A DNA stretch of 64,000 nucleotides from Adiantum capillus-veneris (taxonomy: Eukaryota > Streptophyta > Polypodiopsida > Polypodiales > Pteridaceae). Positions 23,554 to 33,839 of this stretch are shown piece by piece. The DNA lies in contig CM043967.1 of NCBI GenBank assembly GCA_014529385.2, positions 85,446,778 to 85,510,777 of the forward strand. Reading direction: 5' to 3'. Positions within the stretch are counted from its first letter, which is position 1; each line of letters opens with the position of its first letter. Both the position numbers and the translations under genes were made by a program. The notes under the pieces were generated by a model that saw nothing but the letters and a program-made list of their open reading frames with translations, did no database searches and had not been told where the DNA came from.

Positions 23554-24601
23554 GATTAATTGAAGGAGAACGATTGGGTGCTCTTACACTTTGAGAAGGC
23601 ACGCCTGAGAAAGAAAAAGGGAAATGAGCGGCTTTTTCGAAAGCTTAGCATGAGATACTATGGACCTTTCCAGATTTCCGAAAAGATAAATGATGATGTC
23701 TCCTTTAGACTGAAGTTGCCTTACACTTGGAGACTTCACAATGTTTTCATGCGAGTCTCTTGAAGCTTTATAAAAGGTGATGTGCCCGATGATGGGAGCC
23801 AGATGAGCAACCCGAAGTGGAGGAAAACGAGCAGATACTTGTTCCAGTACAGATATTGGCATAGAAAGATAGAAGGTAAAGCGGTAAGACGGTTCTTGGT
23901 TAAATTCAAGACAACCTCTGCATTGGATGCGAAGTGAATGGAGAAGGAGGACCTGGCAGATACTCCTCAGATTGTGAATCTTTACCTTGAAGCATTTGGC
24001 TTAGCATAGTCTTTTCTAAATGGAACCCCGAACTCAGTTGGGCGGAATTTGGTGCAGTGGGTATGCACAAGAGGGGAGTCGCTCCACTCCTTTGTTAACA
24101 AATTGCCCCGATTTTGATACTAAAGTCACTGATGTCTCTTTTGAGTTTCAGGGATACTGTGAGCTGACAGTATTCTGCTGTATGACTTTATGAACTGGAA
24201 TTCTCGATAATATGATACTGATTTGTTCTTGACTTGTTTAAGTGCAAGAATTGATAGACGAAATGTTGCAGCGGTCTGAAAGATCTCGATAGACGTGATT
24301 GCAATAAGGATTAGTCAATCGGGCATCTATGAGGTCCCGAGTGGATCTAGATGTGATTGCTAAATACGTTGCCGATTAATCATGGTCTGAGATCCGAATG
24401 AGTTTTGAATGCGATTTGTCATGTGATTTCAAGAGATGTCCTATGATGTCGTGTGATGTGACTGTGGTTTGGTATATGTGCTAGATGTGTTTTTCCTATT
24501 GCGTCGGTACTAACAGTCAGTGTCTGCTAAGACAATTTATGGCCTCTATTTGTTTTGCGGGCATAATGGAGGGCGATTACCATGCTTTCAAGAGGGGGGT
24601 A
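23553..24601 (+). pseudogene. Gypsy G3 integrase C-terminus and pre-PPT region
   Basis: Coding remnant of integrase C-terminal residues (ENDWVLLHFEKARLRKKKG, then MRYYGPFQI and the start of the chromodomain-like tail) with frameshifts, ending near 24,010. About 590 bp of conserved non-coding sequence follows, as in G1 and G2, with GATGTC short repeats (about 24,430-24,465) and a decayed pre-PPT palindrome (24,563-24,580). Everything upstream of the integrase C-terminus is missing. Confidence 0.75.
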
Positions 24602-25202
24602 TGTCACAAATCAGTGATGTGGCAGCCATTTGGGTAAGGAACCCCCTCCCCCCCCCTCCCAGCTGACGTGGCAGCAATCCCAGACTTCACGCTGCAAATG
24701 CTGACGTGGCAGACCCGTAAATCACGGTGCACTTCATGGCGGAAAACGCGGAAGACCGTACCGAATGCTGATGTGGCTAGTTGACGTGAGAAAAAAAAGC
24801 AGGGCTGTTTTTTTTTCTACGCAGCTGAAATCTACGCAAAGATTTGAGAGAGAGCTTTTGGAGTATTTGCTTTATTTTTGAAAAGGGCTTGAGAGCTTTT
24901 GATTTTCAGCTTTTGGGGCTCTGCTTTTGGCATCCCTTGTAACTCTTTAGTGTGGTTTGGGCTCCCACTTCTCAGAGCATCTGGACGCAGAGTCTGAGAG
25001 TGAGACCCTCCCACTCCCTTGTACTTTGTGCAACAGATTTAATATAAAAAGAAATATCGAAAGGGGCGCCAGTCTTTGGCGTTAGTACCTCTTGGGACGG
25101 AACTCCGCCGGGCCAGTGTCGAATCAAATTGTGAATTGTTTTGAATCGAATTCCTGTTGTGTCTTGGTAGATTCTTGACTTGGAGTGTCCAAGTCTGTTA
25201 CA
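24602..25202 (+). repeat. Gypsy G3 3' LTR
   Basis: 601 bp, TGTCACAAATC...CTGTTACA, preceded by AAGAGGGGGGTA. It shares with G1/G2 the block CGAAAGGGGCGCCAGTC and the end GACTTGGAGTGTC. It has no LINE tail. Confidence 0.8.
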
Positions 25203-25239
25203 CCTACAAAAGGTTTCCTCCCACACCAGTTTTCCCACC
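24752..25239 (+). repeat. Inverted-repeat arm 1 (G3 LTR plus flank)
   Basis: The last 450 bp of the G3 LTR plus 37 bp of flank (CCTACAAAAGG...TTTCCCACC) recur in reverse complement at 30,514-30,992. Because the flank is copied too, this is a genomic duplication rather than a second insertion. Confidence 0.8.
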
Positions 25240-25320
25240 TGGTGCTGCAGCCTCCACGGCACTTGTTCGGGCGTTTCTCTGTCACAAGACGGGCACCACG
25301 TGCCAATAGAAAAGAACAGA

Positions 25321-26734
25321 AGTTAGCTTCTCCTTTCGGCTCTTTTGATCAAGGAGTTAGCTTCTCCTTTCGTCCAGATCGGAACTCTTGATATTCCGGC
25401 GTAGTAAATTAGTCATCACACCCAGACCGTACTGATCTTCCACGGGTGTCTTGATGCACTAAAATTACATACCCAGGCAATCTCATCCAATTAGGAATAT
25501 TCAGTGGTTGGCACATCACAATCCAACACAAATGCTCACATATGCATGTTACAAGACATAGAAACATAAAGCCGCCAATGAACACTCCTCCCGCATAACC
25601 TAACAAGGTTCGGGCCAGGAGATATTCAACAACTCCCTCATCACTCCTCCTAAAAAGGTCCGGGCCGGGAGATATAGAGGCCTTTTACAACCAAATGCCC
25701 CCCAGACCGCAGCCTGCGTCGTTTCGAGGTGCTGAGAGTAACCACAGCTCAGACTTCTTAATACTCCTCCCGCATAACCATCCAGGTCCGGGTCGGGAGT
25801 CACAACAACAATTATTTTACAAGCATACAACCAAACGCTCCCCAGGCATCGGCCTGCGTCGTTCGGAGGTTTTCTAACATACAATGAAACGCTCCCCAAG
25901 CATCGGCCTGTGTCGTTCTGAGGTTCAAACAATACCAAAGCAGTATTTCTCAATTCTCCACTCGGGAGTAAAATCACCAATCAATCAAACCAGTATTAAA
26001 ACTAGAGTCAAACATTCAAATCGGCACCAAAACAGGTTCAAAATAGATACCATCCATTTCAAACAAATTCCAAACAGGATCACCAAACAAGATCAAACAG
26101 AACTCAAACTTAAAAAGCAATCTCGACATCAGTCGAGCTCGAAAATTCGTTCGACTTTCCATCCTGAAACCTACACCAAAAATTAGGGTTAGGTTCATTC
26201 CATAAGGTCGTAGCCGAGCACAGCATGGTCCATCAGCTCTTGGACAGACAGTGTTTCTTTGGCGGCGATGGTAGTCCCAAGATAGCAATCGCACTGAAAC
26301 ACCAAGGTTATCAACTCGAGAAGAGACATCTCTTAGGAGACATCTACTAAGAGATGTCGAGAAATTTCAAGATATAATCTGCTAGGGTTTGCATGACAAG
26401 CATTTCAAGATACCCCACTCTGCCAGAAGTTGCACTCCGAAGGAAGATGTCAGAAACCATATAACTTCGGGCAAAATTTTTCTAAATTTTCTTGAAAGCT
26501 TGCCAAGTCCTTGGAGTGTGCTGCTTGGTAGCTGTAGACATCAACATCTGCATGGCATTGCTTTTGAGAAAAAACAGTGTCTTGAAACAAATCTTGGATC
26601 CTTCTCTTGCAAGTGATATTAATGGCTTATGCCCTGTAAGACATGAGTGGTGAAGACGGGAGCGCGCCCAATGCGCGATGAAGTAAGGGTGGAGTGGCTT
26701 TCAGAAAAGCACACGCCTGATGCTTTGATACCAC
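25321..26734 (-). mobile_element. Element E internal region (inverted part)
   Basis: 1.41 kb, reverse complement of the internal sequence of element A, lacking A's 41-bp repeats and LTR-end duplication. It ends at a primer-site remnant (GATACCAC on + near 26,727). No coding motif. The remaining 132 bp of internal sequence is at 31,188-31,319 on the + strand because of the inversion. Confidence 0.75.
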
Positions 26735-27345
26735 TATCACAAGACGGGCACCACGTGCCAATAGAAAAGAACAGACTGAACAAACTTTTAGCACTTCAAT
26801 AACAATTGAACTAAAAGAGAGAGATGACACGCGACAGGAGTGGCGGAATGCCACCCTAGAGAGTATTGGCCCCAAACCTTGGCGCCCCTTTCGGTATTTC
26901 TTTATATTACATCAACACAGTACAAGTCGGTACTCCAGACTCTGCACCTTCTCCAGAAAGCATGCCAGAGAATGAGCCCTAACCTCATATTTAAAGGCGC
27001 TTGGCCTAAAAAGAAATTACAATGAAAATCCTTGAAACTCAAAAGCATCTGGTCCAAAAGCAAAGCCAAAAAGCTGCCAGCACAATTTACGAAAATCCGT
27101 ACCGTCCTACCACGTCATCATGTCAGCGCAATTTTCGAAGATCTGCCACGTCATCAGTTTGTGTGTGTGCGGGTCCTGCTTTATTTTAATCCTTTATGTC
27201 ACTTGGGGCCCATCGAACGGGGTCCCCATAAGTTGGTAGGACTTCTTCTTCTGTTACTTGTTCTTCTTAGGGTTTAGGTCCCTTGGCCGGCACCTGCAAG
27301 TCGGCTCCCTTCTTCAGGGCTTTGACACGTCAACAATTTGTTACA
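26735..27345 (-). repeat. Element E 5' LTR
   Basis: About 611 bp, minus strand TGTAACAAATTG...TTGTGATA (terminal CA mutated to TA). It matches the split 3' LTR at 31,320-51,043. On its Copia2 side it is followed by AAATC, which pairs with AAATT at the other end of E (reverse complement of 51,044-51,048): 4 of 5. Confidence 0.8.
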
Positions 27346-28777
27346 AAATCTACCATTGGATATGTATTTGCTATTGCTGGTGGTGCTGTCTCTTGCTGTT
27401 CCAGGTTGCAGAAAATTGTGGCATTGAGTACTACTGAGGCTCAATACATTTCAGCCACAGAAGCTTCAAAGGAAGCTATTTGGTTGGGCAGACTTGCAAA
27501 AGAACTTGGCATGCCTGCTCATGCTGTCACGAGGACATGGCAACTATTAACTATGTCACGAGGATGTGGCAACTGCTAACCTTAGTTGTTGGTTTCTTTC
27601 CAATGATTTTTGTTGTATTTTTGAGACCCTCTTTTTGAAGTTGCAAATGGTCGGACATTGTATGGCCAATGTGAACGGTAGTTCACCCGCAGACGGGAAG
27701 TTGGTCGGCACTGGAATTCGTATAGTGAGAGGATGTCTAGGCTCAGTCCAAGATCATGTAGGTCCCCCCGTTGCACTTAGCAAGTTGGTGGATACTAGGA
27801 AGTGAACTCAATAAAGGCATAAAGTCAAGGTGGAATCACCGAGAGAAAATATATGACAGTTGGGCCACATTGCACTTTTGGATGCGGTCCCAATGAGGAT
27901 AGATGGTCAGATGACCAATGGGAGCCCAACGGAAGCATCTCCTAAAAATTAGGGAACTGCCATTTTGGGTCGTGAAATGTGTTCAAATCATTACCTTCGG
28001 TATGACCAAGGGAACACTTTACAACTCTGCCGCGAAGTCAAGTAGGCAACCAGTCGGGAGATTTTTAGGCGGCAACCCCGAAACGGGCAAATGCTTGTAA
28101 ATGTGCCAAGTGGCACGTACTTGCCTCACTTAGAAAAATGGGCGCTGAATTTTTAGCTGGGAGAGGCCTCTATTTGCAGTTTGTCACAGGTTAAGAGCTA
28201 TGGAGTGCTTTCTTTCCACTCTATGTACAGTGTGGTGCTAGGAGTGATGCCCTGCACACTACACACTGCTCTCTCTCTCTCCCCCCCCTATGTGCAGTTA
28301 TGTGATGCCCCACAAGAGGGCTCTTCATTTGAGTGATGTACAACTGTGTGGTTTCATGCTTTTGTGCTAAGGCAAGTGCCTCCTTGAGCAGGAACAAGAG
28401 TAGCTAATTGCTACTCCAAAAGCAGGCACCGGTGAGGGTCATAACCTCACCAAACAGATGCGTTTTCAGCGCTGTGTATGCGCTGTAATTTGACTGTTTT
28501 TCAGCCATACAAACGCCAGATCCATTGGGAACAGTGTCCCACTGACCGAAAAATGCAATGTTTCATGCACGTACCAAACACATAGATGTGCGGTACCACT
28601 TCATACGTCAGGTATTGAAGGATGGTCTATTCACCTTGACTAAGATCTATACACAGGATGACCCTGCAGATGTTCTCACCAAGAGTCTCGCTAAGGCTCA
28701 ACATCAGCATTGCATTGCATACAGCTGGTGGGAGTTGGTTAACTTAAAGGCGTCATTTCTGCCTTTAAGTGGGAGGT
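27346..28777 (+). pseudogene. Copia2 RNase H C-terminal part, interrupted
   Basis: Continues the Copia2 RNase H from KSTIGYVFAIAGGAVS through ALSTTEAQYISATEASKEAIWLG (to about 27,530). It resumes at 28,555 with FHARTKHIDVRYHFIR and DPADVLTKSL. The missing middle is replaced by about 1.02 kb of unrelated sequence. The N-terminal portion of the same domain (ending GDMDTRK) is on the minus strand at 51,044. The two join exactly at the E target site once the inversion is undone. Confidence 0.75.
27531..28554. mobile_element. Unidentified 1-kb insertion in Copia2 RNase H
   Basis: It starts with two near-copies of TGTCACGAGGA(CA/TG)TGGCAACT about 31 bp apart, contains a CTCT...CCCC run near 28,270, and ends before ATGTTTCATGCACG. 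The opening TGTCAC and the size would suit a solo LTR, but I cannot define both termini or a target duplication. Confidence 0.4.
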
Positions 28778-29155
28778 TGTTGGGTTAAAGGCCCTAAATA
28801 ACCCCTTATGTACACTTTATGTACATTTTTTCACTTTGTCGAGGAACTTGGACACATTTTTAAAAGGTGAATTATAATAAAAGTGGAAAACCCACAACTC
28901 AACTTTAGTGAGTTTTCTCAAAAATGTACGAGCTCTCTCTCCCTTCTTGCTTCGATCCCTAGCGCTTCCTCTCTGTTGCACTCCGCCTCCTGCTTTTTGC
29001 CCCAATCCTGCACTACATCACGACGCGCACCTACCGGTACCTTTTGCTTCGCGCTTTCACATTACGTCCCCCCTACCACAAGGAGGGCCTGGCAAGTGAG
29101 AGCCACGAAGAAGCACAAGCGTAGCAATCAAATCCATCATGATTAGGGTTTACCA
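28778..29155 (+). repeat. Copia2 3' LTR (end uncertain)
   Basis: Begins TGTTGGGTTAAAGG after the purine tract AAGTGGGAGG, the common junction of plant Copia elements. The right end is placed near 29,155 only by loss of LTR-like character. No matching 5' LTR was found beyond 54,463. Confidence 0.5.
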
Positions 29156-30237
29156 AGATGAAAGTCTGTGTGTGTATGTGTGTGTGTGTGTGCATGCGCG
29201 CGCAAGGAAAAGAGGTTGATTCTATTACTTGAAAATCTCCCAGAACGCCCAAATGCTGCCTATTCTAAGAGCAAGTACAACATTGTTTACATAGCAGGCC
29301 CGTAGACGTCAAACGGAAAATTGTAAAAATGAGATACAACTAGGCACATGGCCAAACTGAGAAGACTGAAGGCCAGGGTAAAAAACCTCTCCTAAAGAGA
29401 GTAAAAAGTGTTGTAGCAAGCTAAGTGGAGAGAGGATGTCAATAGCATCTAAAAGATAGGCACTTCGACCAAAAGCACAGTCAGCAACTGCAACCGGAGC
29501 CACCAAGTGTCACCAGCGGGGTGAAGATGACAATGAGCATTCGCGAGAGGCTCAGTGTCGCGCCAACTGGTAAAATCTCACAGCAAGAGGTAAAGGAGGA
29601 ACAAAAAGGAAAGAGCCTTAGGGGACGAAAGATGAGGATGAAGAGGCAGCTAGCATCACCAAGAGACTTCAATAGGAGGTCACAAGGTGGTTAGCACAGC
29701 ACTGCACAGGGGCTGACAAGAAGCTTCATCCAGAAGATCGAACAGTCCACCTGCTCAAGGTGGCTCCTGAAGACCATGGCTGGAGAGGGAGCGACCGGGA
29801 CAATGGAGGAGGCTTTGACACTGCATCTGGGTAAATACCTGTCGAAGAAGCTTGGTAGAGAGAGCAAAGATGAGAACAACTATCTGACCGTAAACAAACC
29901 CACCGCCATCAAGCAACAACGTAGACCAAAACACCAAAAACAAACAACCCATGCCAATGAAAAGAGGAGGAAGGAAAACAAAACAAACAAAGCTTTAAAA
30001 AAAAAAAAAAAAACAAACATGAAGGATAGGCAACAGACATGCACACACTCGGAAGCAATAAACAAACAACACACATACAAATACACACACACCTGCACAC
30101 ACTCAAACTCGCACACACCTGAAAAAGCCAACAGAGGAACACACACCCACCAAAAAAACAAAACAAGAACCAAAGAGAAAAATTCAAACCCGAAACAAAA
30201 AAGCACCAACAAACCAGCAAGATCAACATAGGGAGAA
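29156..30237. other. No recognisable gene; GT and A-rich repeats
   Basis: A GT/GC run at 29,168-29,200, an A15-type run near 29,997, and a CA-rich part at 30,060-30,120. The Lys/Asn-rich open frame at 29,776-30,231 reflects base composition and is not called a gene. Confidence 0.5.
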
Positions 30238-30513
30238 TGTCACAAATTGCTGACGTGTCAAAGCCTTGAAGAATGGAGCCAACTTGCAGATCCCGGCAGA
30301 GGGGCCCAAACCCTAAGAAGAACAAGTAACAGAAGAAGTCCTACCAACTATCACAAATTGTTGACGTGTCAAAGCCTTGAAGAATGGAGCCAACTTGCAG
30401 ATCCCGATCGAGGGGCCTAAATCCTAAGAAGAACAAGTAACAGAAGAAGAAGTCCTACCGACTTATGGGGACCCCATCCGATGGGGCCCCAGTGACAAAG
30501 GAATTAAAATAAA
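30238..30513 (+). repeat. E-type LTR start fragment with internal duplication
   Basis: TGTCACAAATTGCTGACG... then a second copy TATCACAAATTGTTGACG at 30,349 (period 111 bp), continuing to AAAATAAAG. It corresponds to the first 160-170 bp of the E LTR, which includes the AAACCCTAAG word. It lies inside the inverted segment. Confidence 0.7.
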
Positions 30514-30992
30514 GGTGGGAAAACTGGTGTGGGAGGAAACCTTTTGTAGGTGTAACAGACTTGGACACTCCAAGTCAAGAATCGACCAAGACACAACAGG
30601 AATTCGATTCAAAACAATTCACAATTTGGATCGACACTGGCCTGGCGGAGTTCCGTGCCAAGAGGTACTGGCCCCAAAGACTGGCGCCCCTTTCGATATT
30701 TCTTTTTATATTAAATCTGTTGCACAAAGTACAAGGTCTCACTCTCAGACTCTGCGTCCAGATGCTCTGAGAAGTGGGAGCCCAAACCACACTTATAAAG
30801 AGTTACAAGGGTTGCCAAAAGCAGAGCCCCAAAAGCTGAAAATCAAAAGCTCTCAAGCCCTTTTCAAAAATAAAGCAAATACTCCAAAAGCTCTCTCTCA
30901 AATCTTTGCGTAGATTTCAGCTGCGTAGAAAAAAAACAACCCTGTTTTTTCTTCTCACGTCAGCTAGCCACATCAGCATTCGGTACGGTCTT
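30514..30992 (-). repeat. Inverted-repeat arm 2 (second G3-type LTR copy)
   Basis: Reverse complement of 24,752-25,239, including the 37-bp flank. The two arms are 90-95% identical by eye. Before the inversion they were direct repeats. Confidence 0.8.
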
Positions 30993-31069
30993 AGACATAC
31001 CAAAAGGGGTGCCAGGCTTTGGGGCCAATACTCTCTGGGGTGGAATTTCGCCACTTTGTGTCGCGTGTC

Positions 31070-31157
<88 letters not shown>

Positions 31158-31187
31158 GTTCAGTTGTTACTGAAGTGCTAAAATTTT
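30993..31187 (+). repeat. E-type LTR fragment with 85-bp CT tract
   Basis: Covers CATACCAAAAGGGGTGCC through GTGCTAAAA. It contains an uninterrupted CT dinucleotide run at 31,070-31,154, far longer than in A. It is the partner of the LTR end at 25,280-25,320. Confidence 0.75.
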
Positions 31188-31385
31188 GAAGAAAAAGAGC
31201 AAACTGATTGTCCTTCGGAATGTCCCTCGGAATGACCCTCAGAAATTTTTGAGCTAACTTGAGTTGTTTTGCAAATATGCTGTAATCGCGGACGATTACT
31301 CTCTCTCAAGAAGGGGAGATGTAACAAATTGCTATTGTGTCAAAAGCCTTGAAGAAGGGAGCCAACTTGGAGATGCCGGCCGAGG
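31188..31385 (+). mobile_element. Element E internal end and first part of its 3' LTR
   Basis: 31,188-31,319 matches element A just before its 3' LTR, with the palindrome GTAATCGCGGACGATTAC at 31,282-31,299 and the PPT AAGGGGAGA. The 3' LTR starts TGTAACAAATTG at 31,320 and is cut at 31,385 by Gypsy G1. It resumes at 50,466. Confidence 0.8.
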
Positions 31386-31753
31386 TGTCACAAAGTGATG
31401 ACGTGGCTACCGAGAGCAGATACTGCCAGAAACCCTAATTCTTGCAAACCCTAATTTCTGCCAGAAACCCTATTTTTGGAAACCCTAACCCTAACTGCTG
31501 GCTGAAACCCTAAATGTGGTGGAAACCCTGATTTTGGCGGCAGAAATGCCACGTGGCAGCAATACGGCTTTTCCGGAAATTGCGGAGCTGAAAAGCAGCC
31601 CCTTGGGCGACGCAATTTGAGAAAGATAGAGAGAGAGAGTTCATTGCTTTATTTTTTTACTCTCTGTGAGAGAGAGTGATAGGCTATTTTGGCATCTGCT
31701 GGGGATTATATTGTACTCAGTAATATACAGCCCTGATTTTTCCAAAAAAAAAG

Positions 31754-31827
<74 letters not shown>

Positions 31828-32137
31828 TGTGCTTTTATTTTTGAAAGCTTTTGGGGCTCTGCTTTTGGGCATCCCTTGTAATCTTTAAATAAGCGGTGAG
31901 GGGCTCACTCTTCAGAGCATCTGGACGCGGAGTCTGAGAGTGAAACCCTAACTGCTCTCTTGTACTTTGACATTGATTTAATACAAAAAGAAATACCGAA
32001 AGGGGCGCCAGTCTTTGGGGCCAATATCTCTAGGCACGGAACTCCGCCGGGCCAATGTTGATCTGTGAATTGTTTTGAAGTGGTTATTTGATGTTGTTGT
32101 GATTGATTCTTGACTTGGAGTGTCTAAGTCTGATACA
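31386..32137 (+). repeat. G1 5' LTR
   Basis: 752 bp. It contains four AAACCCTAA words (31,429-31,513), a 66-bp LINE1 3' tail inside the GA tract (31,677-31,823), the CGAAAGGGGCGCCAG block (about 31,996), and the end GTCTGATACA (expected CTGTTACA). Confidence 0.85.
31677..31761 (+). mobile_element. LINE1 3' tail, 5'-truncated, in G1 5' LTR
   Basis: 66 bp (TGATAGGCTATTTTGGC...CCCTGATTTTTC) identical to the LINE1 3' end at 49,987-50,052, followed by an A-rich tail and then a GA dinucleotide run. GAGAGAG lies immediately upstream, so it sits inside the GA tract. The LTRs of G2 and G3 lack it. Confidence 0.8.
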
Positions 32138-32138
32138 G

Positions 32139-32150
32139 TGGTATCAGAGC
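32139..32150 (+). other. G1 primer-binding site
   Basis: TGGTATCAGAGC, one base after the LTR terminus. It is complementary to initiator Met-tRNA. Confidence 0.88.
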
Positions 32151-32208
32151 ACGGCCGATTGCTCTTCTACAGGAAATCCGATCCCCAATTTTTTTTTCCG
32201 CGGCACCT

Positions 32209-33690
32209 ATGGCTTTACGCAAGGATCAGTCGACTCCTCTGCATCCGGAGATGCGGTCAGGGATCACAACGAAGATTCTGGTAGAGAGAATGGCCCGCCT
32301 CGGCCTACTCAGGGGGAGCGACCAGAGATGGAGCATTGTCAGTTGATCGGCGATGCAACAAAGATGATGCTCAATTTTGCGAAGGACCCAAAATTTGCAA
32401 AATATATGAGCGAGACTTCTTTTCAGTAAGTGCATGAGCAGTGGCAGAAAACCACTACACCACCCCCGAAACCCTCTCTCAAGAAACCTTCTGCTCACAA
32501 GAAATACTCAGAGAAGGAATTAGAAGAGGTCGTTGATGCACGTATTGCTCAGCTTTTTGACACGCAAAGGAAAGGCAAAAAGCACGGCAAAAAGCAGAAG
32601 AAAAGCACTGACTGCCCGGGTTATTTGGGTCGTCAGTTGACATTTGACAAAGCAAAGAAACAGAAGAAGCGTGTTCACTTTGAAGGAGTACCCAGTTCTT
32701 CTTCTTCTTTTTCTGATAGTTCTTCTAGCTCTTCAGATTCGAGCGAAGAAGACAGAAAAGGCAAAAAGCAAAGCAAGAAACAACGCTTCGGAAAGGGCAA
32801 GAAAAAGACAAAGAAGGCTAAATCTTGCCCAGAGACTGATAGTTCTATTGAGGACTCGTCTCCAGACAGTTCAAACTTCGATGACAGAAACTCTTTATGC
32901 GAACAAGAAGAATTTTTATAGAGCCAACCATTATGACTTTCTGGAAGATAAAAGCAAGAAAGTCCGAGAGTTTAAGGAAGGTGGACACTCGATCAAATTT
33001 GATACTTTTTCAGGATACTCAGATGCTTCGAAGGCTTTGTCTTTTATACAACAGTTTGACATCGCTTTCGCGGGAGGACGCTACTCAGAGCACTCCAAGA
33101 TTCGGAGAGCTGCCTCTTACTTTAAGGGGAATGCTCACACTTGGTGGTCCACGCTTCTTTTAAACAAGACTGCGCCAGTTAAATGGCTGAAATTTAAGAA
33201 TCTTTTTATTTCTTCTTGGTTGACGCAAGAGTATGAACGAGATATACGAGCTGCTTGGAACCATCTTCGGATGACCAAGAAAGATACAATAAATGCTTAC
33301 TGTGAGAGATTCTGGAGCTCTTTTCTACCCGCCTCTTCATTCAAGAAGATCTTGTTCAGAGAACAGATTGAGCGGTTCACCTTGGGTCTACCTACAGAGA
33401 TCCGAGATCATTGCTTGGAGCAGAAGTCAGCTTCTATTCAGGAGTTGATGAGTCATGCGAAGCGGGGCTTTGCCATTCACTCTGGCAGTCTGACCTACCC
33501 CACAGATGAGGCCATGACACAACGAGCCGATCAGACTTCTGGCAATGAAAGTAGAGAAAAAGAGCAGCCCAGAGAAAAAGGATGCACGACCCAAGCTTAC
33601 TCCTCAGGAGCGAGCTCGATTCATCAAGGAGGGAAGTGCTTTGGATGCGGGGAACATGCACATATCTCCGCGAAGTGCCCTAAAAAGGCA
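32209..33690 (+). pseudogene. G1 gag
   Basis: The start ATG at 32,209 is set by homology with G2. The frame stops within about 55 codons and Gag continues in other frames: a Lys-rich segment and a Ser/Asp-rich segment (about 32,520-32,890), then the Gag core FKEGGHSIKF ... FIQQFDIAFAGGRYSEHSKI ... TWWSTLLLNK (32,970-33,400), and a zinc knuckle CFGCGEHAHISAKC (about 33,637-33,680). The Ser/Asp/Lys region between N-terminus and core is unusual for Gag but present in G2 as well, so it is a family trait. Confidence 0.75.
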
Positions 33691-33839
33691 TAGAAAGGAC
33701 AGAATGATAAGGACGATGATAGGCCTGAGAGTTTGAGAGCAACTGAGGAACGTGGACGAAAAGGCAAGATGAAAACAAGACTGATTCCAGATTGTGTGAG
33801 TACCGATCCCGACACCATGGAACGAGAGTACAGAACTTT

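Larger units (their letters stand above)
25321..31187. other. 5.9-kb inverted segment
   Basis: Left junction: the terminal 40 bp of an E-type LTR in reverse (25,280-25,320) is joined to the reversed internal sequence of E. Right junction: the missing upstream part of that LTR (30,993-31,183, ending GTGCTAAAA) is joined to the continuing internal sequence of E (from about 31,188, AAAGAGCAAACTG). Flipping 25,321-31,187 rejoins both at once, with no more than about 10 bp lost at each junction. It also brings both Copia2 halves to the minus strand. Confidence 0.75.

Noticed and set aside
29776-30231. 151-codon Lys/Asn-rich open frame
   Set aside because: Encoded by A-rich and CA-rich low-complexity DNA without domain signs, and the opposite strand is equally open.
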